Assembly: GCA_041651175.1 (NCBI GenBank)
Contig: JBAZJT010000001.1
Span: 1-64,000 of the forward strand
Source of the DNA: Elusimicrobiales bacterium
GTDB taxonomy: Bacteria; Elusimicrobiota; Elusimicrobia; Elusimicrobiales; Elusimicrobiaceae
Length of the DNA: 64,000 nt
Direction of reading: 5' to 3'
Shown here: in pieces, positions 1 through 7,126 of the stretch
Position numbering within the stretch: position 1 is the stretch's first letter
How the letters are laid out: each line of letters opens with the position of its first letter
Program-made: the position numbers and the translations under genes
Notes under the pieces: generated by a model
Seen by the model: only the letters and a program-made list of their open reading frames with translations
Database searches by the model: none
What the model was told of the DNA's origin: nothing

Positions 1-189
1 ATATCTTGGAAGCGTCCCGCACCACGCCGCCCTTGGCTATCTCGGCGTAGGCCATCTCTTTGGACTTGCCTTCCTTGGAAAGCACCTTCGTCAGAGCCGC
101 CGTCAGTGTCGTTTTGCCGTGGTCCACGTGCCCGATGGTCCCCACGTTCACATGCGGTTTGTTCCGCTCAAACTTCGCTTTTGCCATAG
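1..189 (-). CDS. tuf: Elongation factor Tu, N-terminal part (cut by window edge)
   Basis: Reading leftwards from the ATG at 189 gives 63 residues of a canonical EF-Tu start: a short basic lead, then the P-loop GHVDHGKTTLTAAL that binds GTP, then the switch I approach. EF-Tu carries aminoacyl-tRNA to the ribosome. A strong Shine-Dalgarno sequence (GGAGGAGA) sits just upstream of the ATG. Three tRNA genes precede it on the same strand, the widespread tRNA-tuf arrangement. The gene continues beyond the left edge. Confidence 0.97.
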
Positions 190-229
190 TGTCTCTCCTC
201 CGGTTTTGTGATGCCCTGTATTAAAATCT

Positions 230-302
230 AGCTGGGGATGGGAATCGAACCCACGACCTTCTCCTTACCATGGAGATGCTCTACCAGCTGAGCTACCCCA
301 GC
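230..302 (-). tRNA. tRNA-Thr (GGT)
   Basis: A complete cloverleaf can be read on the minus strand: acceptor GCTGGGG/CCCCAGC, D-arm GCTC-GAGC, anticodon stem TCTCC/GGAGA around the loop ATGGTAA, and a T-arm with TTCGATT. The anticodon is GGT (threonine). No CCA is encoded. It is the last tRNA before tuf. Confidence 0.96.
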
Positions 303-317
303 ATGCCCTAAATATGG

Positions 318-388
318 AGCGGGCGATGGGAATCGAACCCACGTGAGCAGCTTGGAAGGCTGCCGTTCTACCATTGAACTACGCCCGC
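318..388 (-). tRNA. tRNA-Gly (TCC)
   Basis: Minus-strand cloverleaf with acceptor GCGGGCG/CGCCCGC and anticodon stem GCAGC/GCTGC around the loop CTTCCAA. The anticodon is TCC (glycine). The discriminator base is T, usual for tRNA-Gly, and CCA is not encoded. Confidence 0.96.
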
Positions 389-431
389 CCGTATGCCGCC
401 TCCGCCCGCGCGGCGGGCCTTCCTAAATAAC

Positions 432-503
432 AGGCGCGGGCCGGAATTGAACCGGCGCATAGCAGTTTTGCAGACTGCTGCCTTACCACTTGGCTACCGC
501 GCC
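432..503 (-). tRNA. tRNA-Cys (GCA)
   Basis: Minus-strand cloverleaf with acceptor GGCGCGG/CCGCGCC and anticodon stem GCAGT/ACTGC around the loop CTGCAAA. The anticodon is GCA (cysteine). The discriminator base is T, as expected for tRNA-Cys. It is the first gene of the tRNA-Cys, tRNA-Gly, tRNA-Thr, tuf transcription unit. Confidence 0.96.
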
Positions 504-516
504 GCAACCGCCGCCG

Positions 517-544
517 GAGTTCCGCCATGCTGACAACGGAACTC
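517..544 (-). other. Leader hairpin upstream of the tRNA-tuf unit
   Basis: A perfect 8-bp inverted repeat (GAGTTCCG and CGGAACTC) with a 12-base loop lies between the promoter and tRNA-Cys, followed by a GC palindrome at about 548-565. Both fall in the transcribed leader. They may guide processing or antitermination, but no function is shown. Confidence 0.45.
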
Positions 545-583
545 ACAGCCGCCGCGCGCGGCGGCGCAGCGGCGTACGGATAT

Positions 584-612
584 ATTCTACAAAAAGCCCC
601 GCCGTGTTGCAA
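584..612 (-). promoter_or_regulatory. Sigma70-type promoter of the tRNA-tuf unit
   Basis: On the minus strand a -35 box TTGCAA (607-612) and a -10 box TAGAAT (584-589) are separated by exactly 17 bases, pointing at tRNA-Cys. The -35 box lies in the T-rich tail of the terminator that closes the upstream operon, so terminator and promoter are packed end to end. Confidence 0.8.
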
Positions 613-646
613 AACCAAAATCCGCAGCCGCCTGGCGGCTGCGGAT
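612..646 (-). terminator. Rho-independent terminator of the NHL/TPR operon
   Basis: A near-perfect GC-rich stem (AATCCGCAGCCGCC and GGCGGCTGCGGATT, 619-646) lies directly after the stop of the 660-1217 gene. On the minus strand it is followed by the T-rich run TTTTGGTTTT. Confidence 0.8.
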
Positions 647-659
647 TGCGGGACGCAAA

Positions 660-1217
660 CTACTTTCCGCCTTCCGCGGGAACGGCGGGCTTTTCAGCCG
701 GCTTGTCCGCGGGCACGGGCGGCACGGGCGGCACGGGCGGCGCGGGCGGCGCGGGCACGGCAGACGCGGCAGCCTGCGGCTGGGCGGGAGCATCGGGCTT
801 GGCCTCGGCTTCCGGCTTGGCGTTTACCCGTTTCAGCGCTTCCTTTGCATCCGCCAGATACGGGCTTTCAGGGTTGTCCTTTATGAATTTTTCCAGCGCG
901 GCGGACGCTTCCGCATCCTTGCCGGAGACCGCAAACTCCAGCGCGGCGGCAAACTGCTTGCGCTGCGCCGCCATTTTTTTGCCGCTCTTGTCGGACTGTG
1001 TGCCCTTCCAGTACGGCTTGGACGAGTCGTCGGAAACTTTCGCGCCGCGCACCGCGGCCACCGAGGACGCGCCCACCGAGGTGGACTGATACTTCTGGGC
1101 TATTTTTGACTTAAGCCCCTTAAGCGTGGTCTCATACCAGCTTTTGTCTTTGCCGTCCGCGCAGAAGGCGGAGCCTGCCGCCATCATCGCGGACAAAAAC
1201 AACACGGTCAGCTTCAT
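660..1217 (-). CDS. Exported protein with one TPR-like unit and a Pro/Ala-rich tail
   Basis: The 185-residue product starts with a signal peptide (MKLTVLFLSAMMAAGSAFCA), predicted to be cut near residue 20. Residues about 75-130 form an alpha-helical stretch that reads like one tetratricopeptide unit, with the pattern AALEKFIKDNP followed by AKEALKRV. The last 50 residues are almost only Ala, Pro, Val and Glu. A good ribosome binding site (GGAGGAAG) precedes the ATG. It lies 15 bases behind the large NHL/TPR gene and is followed by a terminator, so the two are probably one operon. I do not recognise a named family; a periplasmic scaffold or assembly partner is possible. Confidence 0.75.
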   Translation of the reverse strand: MKLTVLFLSAMMAAGSAFCADGKDKSWYETTLKGLKSKIAQKYQSTSVGASSVAAVRGAKVSDDSSKPYWKGTQSDKSGKKMAAQRKQFAAALEFAVSGKDAEASAALEKFIKDNPESPYLADAKEALKRVNAKPEAEAKPDAPAQPQAAASAVPAPPAPPVPPVPPVPADKPAEKPAVPAEGGK

Positions 1218-1232
1218 TGTTTCTTCCTCCCT

Positions 1233-4200
1233 TTACTTGATTTCCAAAACGGCGTCGGCGGCCTCGGCAAAAGCCGGGTCCGTGTCGGCGGCCCTGTCGG
1301 CGAATTTTTTTGCGGCTTCCTTGTCGCCCAGCTTCATCGCGGCGCGCGCGCGGTTGAGCAGTATGCCGGCATCGTCCGGATCGGCGGCGGAGGCTTTGGC
1401 GTAAAACCCGTCCGCGTCGGAGTATGAGCCCTTCATATAGGAGACATTGCCCATGTTGTTGAGCGCGTCGGAATTTTCGGGCGCGAACTTGAGGATTTTA
1501 TTGAAGCTCTCCTGCGCGCCGGAGTAATCCTCGGTCTCCACGCAGAGCATTCCCAGCCCGGTCAGCGCGTCGACATCATCGGGGTTTTTGGACAGCGCGT
1601 CCATGTAGCCTTGCTTTATGTAGTCGCGGCGGGTTTTGGCCGCTTCCTTCATGTCGGCGTTATAGCGGGCCTGCACGGCGGCTTTTTCCGGCACGGGGGA
1701 TTCCCAGTTGGCGGAGGGCAGAGTCATCGGCTCGTAATCCGCCCACGCCTTGTGCGTGTCTATGATTTTCACATCCGCGCCGGCGCGGGTGTACATCCGC
1801 ACAGCCTCTCTGGCCGCGGACGGGAAATCCTTGCCTATCATGGTGGATTCCACGGGAATCCAGTAGGTTCCCTCGTAAAGCACCATCTTGTCCGCCGGGA
1901 TGCCTATATCCGCCGGGTCGGCGGCGCCGGTATTGAAAGCCAGCGCGATATGGCTGGGATAGTCGAGAAACACGGTGTGTATGCCCGCGCCCTCCAGCAT
2001 GGTGGAAAGCAAAGCCACCAGATCGGAGCATTTGCCGCTGCGCAGCTTCAGCGTGTCGCGCGGCGGCTGCACATTGTCCAGCGGATGCTCGGAACTGGAT
2101 TTGATGCTGGCATAGGGCTTTGACGGGTCGGAGACGTAGTTTATGCCAAGCTCGCCAAGCGCGCTCCAGAGCAGCATCGCGGTGGAGATGTTGGGGTTGA
2201 CCGTGTATTCCTCCGCCGGGGAGCGCATGTTGAGCGCCGCGCGCGCAAAGGCCAGCACCGGCGTGTCCTTGGGCGTTATGAAGTTGGCCAGGCGCGCCGC
2301 GTTGTCCCAGATGATGGCCGTGCGCGAAAGCACCTTGACCGGCTGGTTGACCTCTATGGTCTTTGGCTCGCCATTTTCGTAATAGGTAACGCTTATCTGG
2401 GCCTGCACCGGGGTATCCTCGCTGACTTCCAGGATTTTGTTGTTGAGCGTCCCTTTCAGGGCCACCTCGGTTTTGGAATGCGGCGCTATCTCCTCCACTA
2501 CCCTGTCGGAGGGGTAATCCATGAAATCCTTGAGCGCGAAGGAAACCTTCACGTTCTTGAACGTCACGTCGCTGTTGTTGGCAAGCGTAAGCCGCCCCAC
2601 CGGGTTATGCAGATAGTACTTGTAATTGGCGGAGAATATGTAATTCAGATTCACCTTCGCCAGCTCCACGCGCGCCACGTTGAGGTTGCCCGGCACAAAC
2701 AGCATGTACGGCTCCGAGGGCTGGCCCGTCTCGCCGGTAAGCGAGCGGGAGCATATCCGGTAGTAATAGGTGGCCGGGGTTTCCCTTATGGTTTCGGCGA
2801 ACCCGGTCTGCGCCGCGGTTCCCGCCGCCACCGCGAAACCGTCCGGCTCGGTGGAGCGCAGCACCTCGTAATCGGACACCCATTCCGGCTGCGCGCCTTT
2901 CCAGGAGAGTTTCACCCGGTCCTCTTTCACCGTGCCGGAGAGATCGGTCGGCGGGGCGGTTATTATGTTCATGGCGAAGGCTTCCAGCTTGCCGGAGGAG
3001 TCCGATATGTAAAGCCTGTTGCCGGAGAAATGCAACTCCTCCGGCGATATCAGCGCGCCCGTGCCCGTGCCCGCGGCAAAAAAGCTGGCCACCCACGCGC
3101 CGTTGCCGTCAAACACCTTCACGCGGGAATCGGCCTTGTCCAGCACGTAAACGAATTTCCTGCCGTCGTAGGCGATGGACACGGGGTCGGCAAGCTGGCT
3201 GGCGCGCTCTCCCTGCTCGCCCCAGACCAGCACAACGCGCCCGGACGACGGGTCCACTTCCACGATTTTCTTGAGCTTGCGGTCCAGTATCAGCAGGTCC
3301 TTTCCGGTCCACCACACATCACCGGGGGCAAGCAGGGTTGCGCCCTGCAGCTCCGGCCCCAGTGCGTTTATGAACATCCCATCCGAGGTGAACTGCTGCA
3401 CGCGGGCGTTGCCGGAGTCGGCCACGAAAATCGCGCCGTTGTTGCTGACGGCGACACCCGACGGCTTGCTGAAACAGCCTTCTTTGGACGAGCTTCCGAA
3501 AAACCCAGCCTTCTCCCCCAGCACGGCCTTGACGCCACCCGTGGAATTGAAAATGTAAACTTTGCCCGCGTCCGAATCCGACACCACAAGCCCCGTTTTT
3601 TCGGACCAGGCCATGCCGCCGGCCTTGCGTATGTGCACGGCTGATTTTTTGTCGGGCGAGGCCAGCACGCTTTTTATGGCGCCCTTGTCGTCCAGCAGGA
3701 CGGCTTTCTGCGAATCCCCCAGGAAGGCGGCTATGACGCCGCCGGGCTGCGGGGTGAACTGGCCCACCGGCAGCTTCACGGAGGTTTCCGGGCCGGAAAA
3801 CAGCAGTTTCATGTCCCTTGAAACGGGAAGGCGGGCCTGCTTGTTCTTGTCGGTCAGGCGGAATGCGAAAATGCGCTTGTTGCCGGTGTCCACCACCAGT
3901 ACCAGCCCGTCTTTGCCGGCCAGTATCGCCGAGGGTTTGTAAAACTGGCCATGGCCCTTGCCGGAGGAGCCGAACTCGCCGGAAAGATTTCCGTCCGGCC
4001 CGTACTCGCGCACTTTTCCCTTCCTGGAGTCCAGCACATAGATATAGCCGTAGTCGTCCACGCATACGGAGTCCGCGCCCAGTTTAAGCTCCGCTATTTT
4101 CTCGCCTTGGGGGCTTAGCTTTATCACGGTGCTGGAGCCGCGGTTGCACACGTAGATGTTGTCGGAGCGGTCCACCGCCATGCCGGACGGAGAGTCCATC

Positions 4201-4700
4201 CCCTGTGTCAGTATGAGCGACAGAATGCCGTCCGGCGTGAACACCTGCACGCGGGAGTTGCCGGTGTCGGCCACATAAATCCTGCCGTCCGCGCCGGAGA
4301 CGATGGCGCGCGGCTCCGAAAACTGCCCCGGTTTTGAGCCGCGCGAGCCGAAGGTGAACAGCAGATTCCCGTCCGCGTCAACAACACGCACGCAACCGGC
4401 ATCCCCGTCCAGCACGTAAATTCTGCCGTTTTTGCCCGACGCCGCGCCTATCGGCGAGCGGAACAGCGGCTCCCCGCCGCTTTTCCCGGTGATTTTGCGG
4501 GGGGTGGTTTCATTCGGGTTGAAAATGAAAACCGCGCCGGCCTTGGAGTCTGTCACCAGCAGGCTGTCGCCCGCGAAAGCCGCGCCGGTCGGCATCTTGA
4601 ACATCAGGGAGTCGTATTGCTTTTCTATGGCCACGTAATCGTAAGCGCAAGCCGCAGACGAAATCAGGCAAAGCGACAGCGCAGCGACAATTTTTCTCAT
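1233..4700 (-). CDS. Large exported NHL-propeller / FnIII / transglutaminase-like / TPR protein
   Basis: The product is about 1155 residues from the ATG at 4700. That start follows GGAGGTTTGGT and opens a clear signal peptide (MRKIVAALSLCLISSAACA); the longer frame adds 33 unlikely residues. Residues about 40-560 hold many NHL-type repeats (GRIYVADTGNSRVQVF and relatives), expected to form beta-propellers. A fibronectin III-like segment follows (near DRVKLSWKGAQPEWVSDYEV). Next comes a transglutaminase-like region with all three expected catalytic residues: Cys in SGKCSDL, His in PSHIALAF and Glu in WIPVESTMIG. The C-terminus holds about three TPRs. It is probably secreted or surface-anchored, but the substrate is unknown. 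The mix of domains is unusual. Confidence 0.85.
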   Translation of the reverse strand: MRKIVAALSLCLISSAACAYDYVAIEKQYDSLMFKMPTGAAFAGDSLLVTDSKAGAVFIFNPNETTPRKITGKSGGEPLFRSPIGAASGKNGRIYVLDGDAGCVRVVDADGNLLFTFGSRGSKPGQFSEPRAIVSGADGRIYVADTGNSRVQVFTPDGILSLILTQGMDSPSGMAVDRSDNIYVCNRGSSTVIKLSPQGEKIAELKLGADSVCVDDYGYIYVLDSRKGKVREYGPDGNLSGEFGSSGKGHGQFYKPSAILAGKDGLVLVVDTGNKRIFAFRLTDKNKQARLPVSRDMKLLFSGPETSVKLPVGQFTPQPGGVIAAFLGDSQKAVLLDDKGAIKSVLASPDKKSAVHIRKAGGMAWSEKTGLVVSDSDAGKVYIFNSTGGVKAVLGEKAGFFGSSSKEGCFSKPSGVAVSNNGAIFVADSGNARVQQFTSDGMFINALGPELQGATLLAPGDVWWTGKDLLILDRKLKKIVEVDPSSGRVVLVWGEQGERASQLADPVSIAYDGRKFVYVLDKADSRVKVFDGNGAWVASFFAAGTGTGALISPEELHFSGNRLYISDSSGKLEAFAMNIITAPPTDLSGTVKEDRVKLSWKGAQPEWVSDYEVLRSTEPDGFAVAAGTAAQTGFAETIRETPATYYYRICSRSLTGETGQPSEPYMLFVPGNLNVARVELAKVNLNYIFSANYKYYLHNPVGRLTLANNSDVTFKNVKVSFALKDFMDYPSDRVVEEIAPHSKTEVALKGTLNNKILEVSEDTPVQAQISVTYYENGEPKTIEVNQPVKVLSRTAIIWDNAARLANFITPKDTPVLAFARAALNMRSPAEEYTVNPNISTAMLLWSALGELGINYVSDPSKPYASIKSSSEHPLDNVQPPRDTLKLRSGKCSDLVALLSTMLEGAGIHTVFLDYPSHIALAFNTGAADPADIGIPADKMVLYEGTYWIPVESTMIGKDFPSAAREAVRMYTRAGADVKIIDTHKAWADYEPMTLPSANWESPVPEKAAVQARYNADMKEAAKTRRDYIKQGYMDALSKNPDDVDALTGLGMLCVETEDYSGAQESFNKILKFAPENSDALNNMGNVSYMKGSYSDADGFYAKASAADPDDAGILLNRARAAMKLGDKEAAKKFADRAADTDPAFAEAADAVLEIK

Positions 4701-4734
4701 ACCAAACCTCCGGGAAAATCTGGGTATCTCCAAG

Positions 4735-4763
4735 AGTTTAGTATAAACGCGCGGGCATTTCAA
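4735..4763 (-). promoter_or_regulatory. Promoter of the NHL/TPR operon
   Basis: Minus-strand -35 box TTGAAA (4758-4763) and weak -10 box TAAACT (4735-4740) with a 17-base spacer. The ATG at 4700 lies about 30 bases beyond the expected transcription start, leaving room for its GGAGG site. An overlapping TATACT sits at the wrong spacing. Confidence 0.5.
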
Positions 4764-4789
4764 CCGCCCGCCGCGCAAGCCCGCGGCAG

Positions 4790-4818
4790 TTGTAAACACC
4801 GCGCAGAGTTGCTACAAT
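4790..4818 (+). promoter_or_regulatory. Promoter of the GYF_2-like gene
   Basis: Plus-strand -35 box TTGTAA (4790-4795) and -10 box TACAAT (4813-4818) with a 17-base spacer, about 70 bases before the ATG at 4889. It is divergent from the NHL operon promoter 30 bases away. Confidence 0.7.
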
Positions 4819-4888
4819 CCAGAAGCTGCCGGACGCGCGAAACAGGCCGGCTATCTGCCCGCATATGCGGGCCATTGGCGGTTTTGAA

Positions 4889-6520
4889 ATGCGATACTGG
4901 GTCTACATAAACAACGGCATCAAGGGACCTTTCGAGAAGGCGGAGCTTAACTCGGTGGAGGGTTTCACTCAGGAAACCCTTATCTGTCCCGAAACCCCGC
5001 CCGACGGCAAAACGCAGGAATGGCAGCCCGCTTCCGCGGTGCTTGCCGCCGAAGCCGCCGCGCCCGCCCAGACGGCGCCCGTTCAGACGCCGCAGCAGGA
5101 ACAGCCCCCCGCCCAGCAGCCGGACGCCGCCATAAAAATCGCCGATAACGCCGCGGACGGCATTTCGCTTTCCGCGTCTTCCGGAAGCCCGTCCGGCGGC
5201 ATCGGTTCCTGCGGCCCGATGACAATGGAGAACGCCGCCGACATACTGGGGCCGGGCATGACGCCCTCCCCCGGCCCGTCGCAGACCGGACGCTCCTCCA
5301 CCGGCAGGCAAACGGCGATATCGCTTCAGATGGCATCCTCGCTGTCTCCCGCCGGCGGGGACGACATAAAGCTGCGCCTGGACCAGTTTGACAAAAACAT
5401 CAGCAATCTCGTCCAGATGCTGGAAACCACGCAAAGGCAGATGCTTGCCACCTCCCGTTCCGCGCCCGCGGGAGGCGGACAGCCCCTGCCGGACGACCTG
5501 ACCGGAAAACTGGACCATATTTCCGCGGAACTGGCATCGCTTAAAACCACCGTAACCACGCTTGTGGGCGGCATTCAAAGCTCGCAGACCGATATCGCCT
5601 CTAAAATAGCGGACATAAGCGCCTCCGTCTCCGGCCAGCATCAGGGCGGCATTCCGGGTTACGCGGGCGGCGCCGCAACAGCCTCGTGGAAAGGCCAGGG
5701 CCAGGAGTTTCCGCAAACCGCTCCGTCCCCGTCCGGGGCTGGGGAGGTCCGCATCTCCGGTTCCCGCGCCAGCAGGCTGGGGCCGCTCAAAAGCCTTGTG
5801 AAAATGCTTTTCAGTGTGGTCGCGCTTGGCGCGGTGGGCGCCGGGATTGCGGTTTTCCTTGTCAAGCAGGGGTTTCTTCCTCCGTCGGTGCTGGTGCAGA
5901 TGAAAAAAATAGCCGCGTCGCTGACGGCGGGGCGCTATCCCGCGCCGGAGGCGCCGGCCCCGGCCGCGCAGACCCCGGCCCAGGAGACGCCCCCGGCCCA
6001 GCAGGCCCCTCCGCCGGACCCGAAAATAATAGCGGCCATCCGCGCCTACGAAGTGAAACCCGGCGTCCCGCTTGAAAGCGCAGTGAAGGCGGCCTCTCCG
6101 GAGGCGGACATGTCCGCCGTGGACTGGCAGGCCGAGCAGGCCGCGCCGGACCGCTACATCATAACCGTGCGCGTGCCGCCCGCCGCGCCCAACGGCTGGC
6201 CGGTAACATACCGCTTTGATTACGACGCGCAGCGCAACGCTTTCACCCCGATAAACACGGAGGCGCAAAATCTGTCCGCCGCGGAAAAGCCGGCAGACAA
6301 AACTCCGCCCAAAAAGGCCGCCTCCGCCCCGAAACCGAAAGCCAAATCCAAGCGGAAGCTGCCGGTAATGGCCGAGCCCTCCGATTCAGAAGGCGACGAG
6401 GAGCCGCCAAAAGAGGATTTTGAATCGGCCCCCGCGCGCAAACGCAAAATGATCACCCCGATGCAGTTGCCGGCTTTCAAAGACTCCCAGAATAAGAACC
6501 AGGACGCCGACGGAGAATAG
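4889..6520 (+). CDS. GYF_2-like N-domain protein with a single membrane span and a low-complexity linker
   Basis: Taking the ATG at 4889 gives 543 residues. The first 50 (MRYWVYINNGIKGPF to EWQPAS) match the GYF_2/DUF4339 pattern: aromatic strand, GPF, then a W near the end of the domain. Residues 60-130 are Ala/Pro/Gln-rich. A helical region follows, then one hydrophobic span of about 22 residues (near MLFSVVALGAVGAGIAVFLV). The C-terminal part (after KIIAAIRAYEVKPGV) looks like a small folded domain and ends in a basic, disordered tail. No signal peptide is seen, so the GYF_2 domain should be cytoplasmic. Function unknown; such domains often bind proline-rich partners. Confidence 0.7.
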   Translation: MRYWVYINNGIKGPFEKAELNSVEGFTQETLICPETPPDGKTQEWQPASAVLAAEAAAPAQTAPVQTPQQEQPPAQQPDAAIKIADNAADGISLSASSGSPSGGIGSCGPMTMENAADILGPGMTPSPGPSQTGRSSTGRQTAISLQMASSLSPAGGDDIKLRLDQFDKNISNLVQMLETTQRQMLATSRSAPAGGGQPLPDDLTGKLDHISAELASLKTTVTTLVGGIQSSQTDIASKIADISASVSGQHQGGIPGYAGGAATASWKGQGQEFPQTAPSPSGAGEVRISGSRASRLGPLKSLVKMLFSVVALGAVGAGIAVFLVKQGFLPPSVLVQMKKIAASLTAGRYPAPEAPAPAAQTPAQETPPAQQAPPPDPKIIAAIRAYEVKPGVPLESAVKAASPEADMSAVDWQAEQAAPDRYIITVRVPPAAPNGWPVTYRFDYDAQRNAFTPINTEAQNLSAAEKPADKTPPKKAASAPKPKAKSKRKLPVMAEPSDSEGDEEPPKEDFESAPARKRKMITPMQLPAFKDSQNKNQDADGE

Positions 6521-6551
6521 CGCCCGGTCAGTTGCGCCATCCAATCCCATT

Positions 6552-6598
6552 CGCAACAGCGCAAGCCCGCCTAAAACCGGCGGGCTTGCGCTGTTGCG
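6552..6598. terminator. Long perfect hairpin after the GYF_2-like gene
   Basis: A 20-bp perfect inverted repeat (CGCAACAGCGCAAGCCCGCC and its complement) with a 7-base loop starts about 30 bases after the stop at 6520. There is no T-run on either strand, so it may be an intrinsic terminator of non-classical type or an RNA 3'-end stabiliser. Confidence 0.5.
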
Positions 6599-6646
6599 GC
6601 TGCAAGAGGACGCGAGACCCGGTTTTCCCGGCGGGCGGATTTAGGC

Positions 6647-6652
6647 TACAAT
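6647..6652 (+). promoter_or_regulatory. -10 box placed for leaderless transcription of the hydrogenase protease gene
   Basis: TACAAT ends six bases before the GTG start at 6659, so transcription is expected to begin at or next to the start codon. No Shine-Dalgarno sequence is present. No clear -35 box is visible. Confidence 0.5.
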
Positions 6653-6658
6653 ATTGCG

Positions 6659-7126
6659 GTGAAAGAGATTCCCCTCTCCGCATTCTCCGGCAAGGCGGTC
6701 ATCCTGGGCGTCGGCAACGACATGCGCGGCGACGACGGCGCGGGACCGGCGCTTGTCAAGCTGCTGTCCGGCAAATGCCCCGGCATAACCCTCATTGACG
6801 GCGGCCAGACGCCGGAGAACAAGGCTTTTGAGATAATACGGCTAAAGCCCTCGTCGCTGGTAATCGTTGATGCCGCCGATATGGGCCTCAAACCCGGACA
6901 AACCGCGCTTATTGACGGGGAAAACATCAGCAATGTCTCTTTCTCGTCGCACGCGCTGCCGCTTACGGTTTTGACGTCTTACCTTGAACGCGAAATCCCG
7001 GGGCTGAAAGTCTATATCGCCGGGATACAGCCGAAAACCACGGCTTTCGGCGGCAGACTCTCGCGGGAAGCGCGCGCCGCCATCAAGAATCTGGCCGGAC
7101 GGATATTGAATGCTCAAAGGGCTTAG
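6659..7126 (+). CDS. [NiFe]-hydrogenase maturation endopeptidase, HycI/HyaD family
   Basis: The 155-residue product has the family's metal-binding frame: an opening VILGVGNDMRGDDGAG with the first acidic ligand, a second acidic ligand in VIVDAADMG, and the histidine in SSHALPLTVL. These proteases cut the C-terminal tail of the hydrogenase large subunit after nickel insertion. The likely substrate is encoded at 11077-12264, convergent and about 4 kb away. The start is GTG with a -10 box directly upstream. The end overlaps the next gene by 17 bases. Confidence 0.85.
   Translation: MKEIPLSAFSGKAVILGVGNDMRGDDGAGPALVKLLSGKCPGITLIDGGQTPENKAFEIIRLKPSSLVIVDAADMGLKPGQTALIDGENISNVSFSSHALPLTVLTSYLEREIPGLKVYIAGIQPKTTAFGGRLSREARAAIKNLAGRILNAQRA

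Noticed and set aside
548..565. GC palindrome GCCGCC-GCGCGC-GGCGGC as a protein-binding operator
   Set aside because: Such runs are common by chance in this GC-rich sequence, and it sits in the transcribed leader.
1126..1404. Small plus-strand frames opposite the NHL/TPR genes (also 1611-2123, 2478-3644)
   Set aside because: No ribosome binding sites, no homology, and they are fully covered by strong minus-strand genes.
4760..6268. Long open frame of 502 codons on the minus strand opposite the GYF_2-like gene
   Set aside because: It is Arg/Gly/His-rich shadow sequence of a GC-rich gene, with no family pattern and no ribosome binding site.
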